Below the pieces are notes generated by a model that was not told the DNA's origin, searched no databases, and was given only the letters and a program-made list of their open reading frames with translations. The position numbers and the translations under genes are program-made. From assembly GCA_947506075.1 (NCBI GenBank), contig CANNNN010000073.1:1-10165 (forward strand): DNA of 10,165 bases, read 5' to 3'. Each line of letters starts with the position of its first letter. The stretch's first letter is position 1. The DNA is from Methylococcaceae bacterium. GTDB taxonomy: Bacteria > Pseudomonadota > Gammaproteobacteria > Methylococcales > Methylomonadaceae. This document shows positions 5,158 to 10,165 of this stretch, piece by piece.

Positions 5158-6753
5158 CTACAACTCCCGTGTCGCGCTGAATTTAATATCCGGCCAACGC
5201 TCCTCAGTTAGTTGCAGGTTGACCCGGCTGTTGGCAACATAAACCAGATAACCGCCGCCGTCTTCAGCCAGATTATCAAAAGCCTTATTCCTGAATTCTT
5301 CGAGCTTAGCCGGCTTATCCGAGCTGACCCAACGCACGGCTGAAATGGGTATGACATCATAAACGCATTCGACGTTGTATTCGCTTTTAAGCCTGAATGC
5401 AGTCACGTCAAACTGCAATACACCAACAGCTCCCAGAATAAGGTCATTGTTTTTTAACGGTTTAAATAGCTGGGTCGCACCTTCTTCAGTCAACTGCACC
5501 AAGCCTTTTTGCAACGCCTTGGCTCTTAACGGGTCTTTTAAGATCACCCGGCGGAATAATTCTGGCGCAAAATAGGGAATTCCGCCAAATTTGAGCGTTT
5601 CGCCCTGGGTAAAGGTATCGCCGACCTGAATCGTACCGTGGTTATGCAAACCGATGATGTCGCCGGGATAGGCTTCTTCTACGCTTTTCCGACTGTCAGC
5701 CTGAAAGGTAATCGCATTGGCGACCTGAATATTCTTGCCGATACGGACATGATGAACCTTCATGCCCTTATCGAATTTACCCGAACACACTCTTAAAAAA
5801 GCAATTCTGTCCCGGTGAGACGGGTCCATATTGGCCTGAACCTTAAACACAAAGCCCGTGAAACTGGACTCTTCCGGCAAAACCGTGCGCTGCTCGGCTT
5901 CCCTGGGTCTAGGCGATGGCGCATATTCGGCGAACGCATCGAGTAATTCAATAATCCCGAAATTATTAATCGCGGAGCCGAAAAAAACCGGTGTCAGCTT
6001 GCCCGCCAGATAGTCTTCCAGATGAAATTCATGGCTGGCGCCCTTGACCAGTTCGATTTCCTCCCGGAGTTCATCGGCCTGATCATCCAATAATTCATCC
6101 AGCTTCGGGTTATTCAAACCTTTGATGATTTCAGCCTGGGCAATCTTGCCGCCATGCTGGGCGCTGAACAAATGAATTTCATCTTTATATAAATGATAAA
6201 CACCCTTAAAACGCTTGCCCATGCCGATAGGCCAGGTGATCGGCGCGCATTTAATGTTCAGGACACTTTCGACCTCGTCCATCAATTCGATCGGTTCCCG
6301 CCCCTCCCTGTCCAGCTTGTTAATAAAAGTAAGGATAGGCGTGGTACGCAGGCGACACACTTCCATCAGGTTGATGGTCCGATCTTCGACACCTTTGGCA
6401 ACGTCTATGACCATCAGTGCTGAATCGACAGCGGTTAAAGTCCGGTAAGTATCTTCGGAAAAATCCTCATGCCCCGGGGTATCAAGCAGGTTAATAATGC
6501 AGTCTTTATGCTCGAACTGCATGACCGAGGTAGTTACCGAAATACCCCGCTCCTTTTCCATTTCCATCCAATCCGAGGTCGCATGACGCGCGGCTTTACG
6601 GCCTTTTACCGAACCTGCAAGCTGAATCGCGCCACCAAACAGCAACAGCTTTTCGGTAATCGTGGTTTTACCGGCGTCAGGATGGGAAATAATTGCAAAA
6701 GTTCTGCGCCTGGCCGTTTCCCTGGCCTCCAGAGTATTCAAATATTCAGTCAT
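5158..6753 (-). CDS. prfC: Peptide chain release factor 3 (RF3)
   Basis: The protein is 531 residues from the ATG at 6753, against 529 in E. coli. RF3 is a cytoplasmic translational GTPase that frees RF1 or RF2 from the ribosome after peptide release. GTPase motifs are intact: G1 SHPDAGKTT at 23-31, switch I RGISVTT at 69-75, G3 DTPGHE from 91, and G4 NKLD at 145-148. RF3 hallmarks include SDWMEMEKERG, SEDTYRTLTAVD and WPIGMGKRFKGVYHLYKDE. The domain II and III region carries GLHNHGTIQ(V)GDTF and APELFRR. The C-terminus ends in REL, close to the REH of E. coli. A TTG at 6768 would add five residues; neither start has a good ribosome binding site, and the ATG fits the family length. It stands alone behind its own promoter. 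Confidence 0.97.
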   Translation of the reverse strand: MTEYLNTLEARETARRRTFAIISHPDAGKTTITEKLLLFGGAIQLAGSVKGRKAARHATSDWMEMEKERGISVTTSVMQFEHKDCIINLLDTPGHEDFSEDTYRTLTAVDSALMVIDVAKGVEDRTINLMEVCRLRTTPILTFINKLDREGREPIELMDEVESVLNIKCAPITWPIGMGKRFKGVYHLYKDEIHLFSAQHGGKIAQAEIIKGLNNPKLDELLDDQADELREEIELVKGASHEFHLEDYLAGKLTPVFFGSAINNFGIIELLDAFAEYAPSPRPREAEQRTVLPEESSFTGFVFKVQANMDPSHRDRIAFLRVCSGKFDKGMKVHHVRIGKNIQVANAITFQADSRKSVEEAYPGDIIGLHNHGTIQVGDTFTQGETLKFGGIPYFAPELFRRVILKDPLRAKALQKGLVQLTEEGATQLFKPLKNNDLILGAVGVLQFDVTAFRLKSEYNVECVYDVIPISAVRWVSSDKPAKLEEFRNKAFDNLAEDGGGYLVYVANSRVNLQLTEERWPDIKFSATREL

Positions 6754-6865
6754 TAATGAGGTACGCAATGTAAAAGCTACCAGAGGTGAGCTTTAGCTGA
6801 TGGTTTATAAAATAAAAAACCACCAACGACTATCCATAAATAATCGAGAGTGGCATGATTTTTTC

Positions 6866-6874
6866 ATTATAACA
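6866..6874 (-). promoter_or_regulatory. Extended -10 promoter of prfC
   Basis: The minus strand reads TGTTATAAT, a perfect TGn-TATAAT extended -10. The -35 region is poor, as usual for this class. Transcription would begin near 6859 and give a leader of about 105 bases. That leader holds TGGTTT (6801-6806) and AAACCA (6817-6822), able to form a 6-bp stem. Confidence 0.6.
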
Positions 6875-6960
6875 TTACTGCAACACAGCTTTACATTCAG
6901 GCGACAAATTACTCCAGATACAATCTTGACTAGTGGGTGAATTTTGTTCCCGTTTAATCG

Positions 6961-7752
6961 TTATAATTTGTTTATTTTATAATAATTCTTTAACCAGACC
7001 AGGCTTTCAATCGTAGTCCCAGCCGGTTTATATTCCGCTCCTACCCATCCCGAATAGGTCGATTTTTCAATAACTGAAAACAGCCGGTCAAAATCGACCT
7101 GACCAGTGCCGGGCTGCCCTCGTCCGGGACAATCGGCAAACTGGATATGACCGATTTTATCGGCGTGTTCGGCAATAAAATCCTCCGGCTTTTCACCCAT
7201 CATCTGCAGATGATAAATATCGTATTGTATAAATACCCCCGGATGGTTAAGTTGCTTTATTAGCTTGAGCATTTGCGCCCCGCTATGGACGATAAATCCC
7301 GGCATATCGTGGGTATTGACCGCTTCAAACACGGTTTTAATCCCCATCGGCAAAAAAGCCTCGGCCGCAAAACTAAGGTTTTGGTAAAAAGTCTCCAGGT
7401 AATATTCCAAGCGACTGTTATCCAGACAGCGACCGGGCAGGACATTGATCGCTTCCGGTTTTAGCAGTTCTGCGTAATTGACGGACTGAGCGACGGCCTG
7501 TTTGAATTGATCACGCTTTTCGGGCACACAGGCCAGACCTTCTCCGCCTTGCAACAAATCGGCAGCAGCGACATTAAACAAAACCAGTTTCAAGTCATAC
7601 TCGTCCAGTTTGTTTTTTATCGTGGCGACGCTTAAGTCGTAAGGAAATTGGATTTCAACTGCGTTAAACCCTGCTTGTTTAGCGGCCTTGAAACGATTAA
7701 TCAGCGTGTATTCAGTAAATAACAGACTCAGGTTTGCGGTAAAGTTAAGCAT
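6961..7752 (-). CDS. hyi: Hydroxypyruvate isomerase (TIM-barrel sugar isomerase family)
   Basis: The protein is 263 residues, against 258 in E. coli Hyi. It interconverts hydroxypyruvate and tartronate semialdehyde in glyoxylate metabolism, using a metal ion in a TIM barrel. Family signatures are FTANLSLLFTEY at the start, QFPYDLS, FEAVNTHDMPGF, IQYDIYHLQ, GHIQFADCPGRG(Q)PGTG and GAEYKP near the end. Glu143 and Glu240 fall at the same numbers as the catalytic acids I recall for E. coli Hyi, and Asp178 and His181 lie in the metal region. The ATG at 7752 is preferred over a TTG one codon upstream; neither has a clear ribosome binding site. Its start overlaps the stop of a small upstream frame. 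No other glyoxylate gene is in the window, so its link to tartronate semialdehyde or to one-carbon metabolism is unresolved. Paralogues of this family with other ketose substrates are the alternative. Confidence 0.88.
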   Translation of the reverse strand: MLNFTANLSLLFTEYTLINRFKAAKQAGFNAVEIQFPYDLSVATIKNKLDEYDLKLVLFNVAAADLLQGGEGLACVPEKRDQFKQAVAQSVNYAELLKPEAINVLPGRCLDNSRLEYYLETFYQNLSFAAEAFLPMGIKTVFEAVNTHDMPGFIVHSGAQMLKLIKQLNHPGVFIQYDIYHLQMMGEKPEDFIAEHADKIGHIQFADCPGRGQPGTGQVDFDRLFSVIEKSTYSGWVGAEYKPAGTTIESLVWLKNYYKINKL

Positions 7753-7837
7753 CAATTGTTAATGCTTCTGTCGTACGTCGAAGAAACCGTCGTTGATAGT
7801 GCGCTGCTGAATACGCTTTTTTCTTTAATGTGAACAT
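7745..7837 (-). other. Possible 30-residue basic upstream frame overlapping the hyi start
   Basis: An ATG at 7837 opens a 30-codon frame rich in Lys and Arg (LKKKAY, QRRFLRRT). Its TAA overlaps the hyi ATG in ATGCTTAA. hyi itself lacks a ribosome binding site, so coupled translation from this frame is conceivable. The frame itself has no clear ribosome binding site and is the tail of a longer open stretch antiparallel in character to nothing known, so it may be chance. Confidence 0.2.
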
Positions 7838-7877
7838 AGTAGTTCTTGAAATAATTAGCGTAATTTCCTGTACTGAT

Positions 7878-8411
7878 CTAGTGAATATGCACTTCCCGTG
7901 ACTTTGCCGTATCGCTTCTACGCAAAGTATAGCCATCCGTATGCTCTTTCGCCATCGGCGTTCCATCACTGTTAAGCAGAATAAGTGTCCCTTCATCCTT
8001 AATAAAATATTGCCGTATGATTGAATCGTCACGCGCCGTTAAAATTGCGGTATGGCTTTTATCATTCCAATTATATTTCCCTTTTTCATAAAATTCTCTT
8101 GATGATTCTTTTGCGGGTTGAGTCACCAACAGATAGTTATTGTTCTGTTTTAAAGACAACGTTGTTTTAATCCCGTCACAATCTTTGCAAGGAAGATATC
8201 CATAAAAAACACCATGAAATTCCAGGCTTTTTTCTACAGGTTGCAGATGGCTTGCATGATCTGAATTTTGCTGACGGTTCATGACACGAGCCCTGAGCAG
8301 TTTTTCTTGATCGGCTTGGTCTGTTGCTGCCATTACAAGATGAGCAGGTAGAAGGACGCTTAAAAAAATCAGTGTCAATTTTTGTTTTAATTGTTTTTTT
8401 AATACTTGCAT
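7878..8411 (-). CDS. NlpE N-terminal-like exported protein (copper/envelope-stress type)
   Basis: The protein is 177 residues from the ATG at 8411, which has AGAGG 7 bases upstream; a start at 8444 has none. Residues 1-28 form a Sec signal peptide: Lys-rich front, hydrophobic core LTLIFLSVLLPAHLV, and cleavage likely after VMA at 28. The mature part matches the NlpE N-terminal beta-barrel: FHGVFYGYLPCKDCDGIKTT with a CxxC at Cys75 and Cys78, then a repeated strand pattern with YEKGKYNW and a late NSDGTP.A turn. E. coli NlpE is an outer membrane lipoprotein linked to copper tolerance and Cpx signalling. Here there is no lipobox Cys, so a soluble periplasmic protein is predicted. A 45-residue polar linker precedes the domain, and the C-terminus ends in HIH. 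Copper binding is not proved. Confidence 0.8.
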   Translation of the reverse strand: MQVLKKQLKQKLTLIFLSVLLPAHLVMAATDQADQEKLLRARVMNRQQNSDHASHLQPVEKSLEFHGVFYGYLPCKDCDGIKTTLSLKQNNNYLLVTQPAKESSREFYEKGKYNWNDKSHTAILTARDDSIIRQYFIKDEGTLILLNSDGTPMAKEHTDGYTLRRSDTAKSREVHIH

Positions 8412-8633
8412 ATCATTGCCTCTTTTAATTATTCGAGATTGCATTAGAATTCATTTGAATAAGTTTACCCTGAATAATCTTCTTTTAAACCCCGAATATA
8501 AATTATTGTGCAAGACTTCCTCGGTATAACGGCCTGGAAAGTCTTTTCCTGACAAACCAATTCGGCGCATAAAATGCAGTGTTAATCGAAATCAGCCTTT
8601 AGTAATTACCCGCCAAACGAAATTGGAAACCAC

Positions 8634-9734
8634 CTAGAGCTCAGCTTGCAAGCCTGGCACACCAATGCGCTGAATCCGCATCGCATTGTCGCCTTCTTCA
8701 TAAACAGGCAGTTTCCCTTCTTTTTGCCAAAGTCGAAAAGCTAAGGCATGAGATAACACCCGAATCGGATAATCTCGTGGCAGCGTCTGCAAATAAGGCT
8801 GTATGGTCACAAAGTCGGTCGCTCCGTACTGTTGCATGATAAAGCGCAGACCGCCGTTGGCAGGTCCGATGTTATAGGCCAGCAATCCCAGAAACAAATC
8901 GTTATGCATCTCTGACAAATAGTACTTTAAAGTGGCTGCGGCGATAAAAGCATTGTGTTGCGGATTTAGTAGTGACAGCTTGCTGACGCCCAGTTTTTTG
9001 CCGGCCTGCGCCATAATCGCTTTAGGCACCAGTGTAATCTGGAACAGACCGTACCCCCCATCCAGACTGTCTCTAGGCAAAAAGGAAGATTCGGTTGCAG
9101 CAATGCCTTGCAGCAAGTTGGGATCAATATCGAATACCTTCGCCGCTTCCTCAATGGCCGGATTATAGGTTTCAGCACGGTTGACCATCTTCAGCAATTG
9201 CGTCTGATCATAACGCCGATAGGCCGCATAAACCTGATGAGCTAGCGTAATCCGGCTGGCTTCCTGCTTGCCACCAACCAGCATTCGAAAATGGCCGATC
9301 GCCTGCGTAAACTGGTTTTGCATCACAAACCAGCCGATAACCAGCGCCAAGCAAACAGCCAGAACCGGTGCCAATATCGCCGCCCTGCCCTGCAACCACC
9401 GGCGCAGCCTCCACCATCCTATCAACAGCACTGCCGCCGCAACGATCAAGCACAATACGCCGATTGCAAACGGCAGTAAACTTGTAAAAAAACGGGTACC
9501 GGAAAACCAGTTAGCCGAATAACCCAGTAAAACCATGATCGCAGAAACTGCAGTGATTGCCAGACCTAAGGTTTCAAGGCTAAGTAGCAGCAGCCTTCTT
9601 CTGAAGCTGACTATCGGCGATTTTAGCGGTACTTTTATTGTTTTTTTTCGTGGCGCGCGAGGCTTGGACTTTGGTTTTTGAGTGGTCGCCAGCTTGATAC
9701 CAAGTTGTTTACGAGAGGTGGCGGGTTTAGTCAT
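8634..9734 (-). CDS. Membrane-anchored lytic transglycosylase (SLT/GH23 domain)
   Basis: The protein is 366 residues from the ATG at 9734. A basic N-terminus (about 10-47, KPKSKPRAPRKK) precedes three hydrophobic segments at about 48-71, 83-107 and 119-138. The C-terminal SLT domain (about 190-310) has the catalytic Glu215 in ATESSF, the GGYGLFQI motif and LLAYNIGP, as in Slt70 and MltC-type enzymes. It would cleave glycan strands of peptidoglycan in the periplasm to anhydro-muropeptides. The longer frame from 9803 adds 23 residues that fall partly inside an inverted-repeat element, so the internal ATG is preferred; its ribosome binding site is poor (GGA at 12 bases). Three helices place the catalytic domain outside if the basic tail is cytoplasmic. 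An A8 run lies at 9641-9648. The multi-helix anchor is unusual beside the single-anchor Mlt lipoproteins. Confidence 0.87.
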   Translation of the reverse strand: MTKPATSRKQLGIKLATTQKPKSKPRAPRKKTIKVPLKSPIVSFRRRLLLLSLETLGLAITAVSAIMVLLGYSANWFSGTRFFTSLLPFAIGVLCLIVAAAVLLIGWWRLRRWLQGRAAILAPVLAVCLALVIGWFVMQNQFTQAIGHFRMLVGGKQEASRITLAHQVYAAYRRYDQTQLLKMVNRAETYNPAIEEAAKVFDIDPNLLQGIAATESSFLPRDSLDGGYGLFQITLVPKAIMAQAGKKLGVSKLSLLNPQHNAFIAAATLKYYLSEMHNDLFLGLLAYNIGPANGGLRFIMQQYGATDFVTIQPYLQTLPRDYPIRVLSHALAFRLWQKEGKLPVYEEGDNAMRIQRIGVPGLQAEL

Positions 9735-9775
9735 AAAAACAGGAAATCCAGTTTCGGTAGAGTGATGTGTATGTA

Positions 9776-9850
9776 AGGTAACTCGCAATAATACCCCCCA
9801 CATCAGCGATCTATTTTATTTACTTGCGGGGTATTTATTGCGAGCTACCT
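9776..9850. repeat. 75-bp element with near-perfect 22/23-bp terminal inverted repeats
   Basis: The left arm at 9776-9797 begins AGGTAACTCGCAATAA. The right arm at 9828-9850, read on the other strand, begins AGGTAGCTCGCAATAA. The arms differ by one substitution and one extra A, and both finish in TACCCC. The 30-base core is AT-rich. It sits between the stop of the DUF1499 gene (9856) and the start of the transglycosylase gene. There is no T-run after the stem on either strand, so it is not a standard terminator. Size and form suit a MITE or REP-like dispersed hairpin, or an mRNA-stabilising stem. No target duplication is evident. Confidence 0.75.
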
Positions 9851-9855
9851 AAACA

Positions 9856-10165
9856 TCATTCAATGATCTGCATCTGTTGCAGTTGTGTGCGAAGCATTTC
9901 TACCCGTTTGCGATTAACACCGAAATCGCTGTGACCAGTGCGCGATGCAGAACGAACATAAATTAACCCGGCCTCTCTATCCACTATGACATCTATATCA
10001 TCCACGAAACGAAACACCAAACTGGTTGCCTGGGCATGCAGCGTATCGCTGGTTTCGCTGGTTTCGCTGGTGATCACCGTGCGACTCTGGCTAGCCAAGG
10101 CTTTTTTCAGTGCTGCCCAGGCCATATCCACATTGCCTACAATTTTAAACGGTGCAATGAAATGG
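9856..10165 (-). CDS. DUF1499 family protein, C-terminal part (5' end beyond the right edge)
   Basis: The frame stays open to the window edge: upstream of a GTG at 10131 it continues as HFIAPFKIVGN before VDMAWAAL, so that GTG is not the true start and the gene is cut by the window. About 103 residues are visible. The conserved DUF1499 block is clear: LVFRFVDDIDVIVD, then YVRSASRTGHSDFGVNRKRVE, ending shortly after as in the family. The function of DUF1499 is not known; members are often small exported or membrane-associated proteins, but the N-terminus that would show a signal is missing. A threefold Thr-Ser-Glu/Asp repeat encoded by a 9-bp tandem repeat lies before the conserved block. The stop is 6 bases from the inverted-repeat element. 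Confidence 0.85.
   Translation of the reverse strand, partial: HFIAPFKIVGNVDMAWAALKKALASQSRTVITSETSETSDTLHAQATSLVFRFVDDIDVIVDREAGLIYVRSASRTGHSDFGVNRKRVEMLRTQLQQMQIIE
10045..10071 (-). repeat. In-frame 9-bp tandem repeat (three copies) in the DUF1499 gene
   Basis: Three consecutive copies of (A/T)TCGCTGGT on the plus strand encode Thr-Ser-Glu, Thr-Ser-Glu and Thr-Ser-Asp. The last two copies are identical. Copy-number change by slippage would keep the reading frame and alter a surface loop length. Confidence 0.85.

Noticed and set aside
6469..6756. Plus-strand frames opposite the prfC N-terminus (also 6193-6448)
   Set aside because: They lie wholly within the conserved GTPase region of RF3 on the other strand and show no domain of their own.
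7838..8032. Upper part of the minus-strand frame running from 8032 into the hyi start
   Set aside because: It overlaps the NlpE-like gene in another frame and shows no domain; only its last 30 codons lie mainly outside that gene.
8512..8545. AAGACTT/AAGTCTT inverted repeat between the transglycosylase and NlpE-like genes
   Set aside because: The 20-base loop and lack of a T-run on the minus strand do not support a terminator; no other signal was seen in 8445-8633.
9208..9453. 81-codon minus-strand frame within the transglycosylase gene
   Set aside because: It is an alternate frame of the membrane-segment region; no ribosome binding site or known motif supports it.
10129..10131. GTG as start of the DUF1499 gene
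   Set aside because: The frame continues without a stop to the window edge and reads like the family's upstream sequence, so the gene starts outside the window.

Overview
The window looks like chromosomal DNA of a free-living, motile, Gram-negative gammaproteobacterium. The release factor 3, LemA, YcgR-type and hydroxypyruvate isomerase proteins all resemble gammaproteobacterial relatives from memory. A methanotroph-like (Methylococcales) origin would fit the gene content and the moderate G+C, but that is only an inference. Every gene I can support lies on the minus strand, so transcription reads from the right edge to the left edge.

In transcription order, the right third (10165 to 7878) holds the 3' part of a DUF1499 protein gene, a 75-bp inverted-repeat element, a membrane-anchored lytic transglycosylase, and an NlpE-like exported protein with a CxxC motif. 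The middle (7752 to 4330) holds hydroxypyruvate isomerase (hyi), peptide chain release factor 3 (prfC) behind an extended -10 promoter, and the start of a two-gene operon of lemA and an M48 membrane metalloprotease (4920 to 2339).

The left third is a signalling and motility area. Between 2339 and 1882 lie an overlooked 28-residue single-pass membrane micro-protein with a good ribosome binding site and a pair of inverted 9-bp-period repeats. These are followed by a YcgR-like PilZ (cyclic-di-GMP flagellar brake) gene carrying an A10 tract, and then by a 524-bp region without protein genes. That region contains a solo IS903-like terminal sequence, two intrinsic-terminator-like hairpins and a candidate three-hairpin small RNA. 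A single-domain CheY follows, and the first 12 codons of what looks like cheA end the window. The cheY-cheA pair with a YcgR-like gene suggests a chemotaxis and motility locus: CheA would phosphorylate CheY at Asp52, while the YcgR-like protein would be expected to slow the flagellar motor when c-di-GMP is high.

No phage, CRISPR array, tRNA, rRNA or intact transposon was seen. The most interesting items are the micro-protein, the candidate small RNA, the A10 tract in the ycgR-like gene together with a changed PilZ motif, the 75-bp inverted repeat, and two competing-hairpin layouts downstream of ycgR and prfC.
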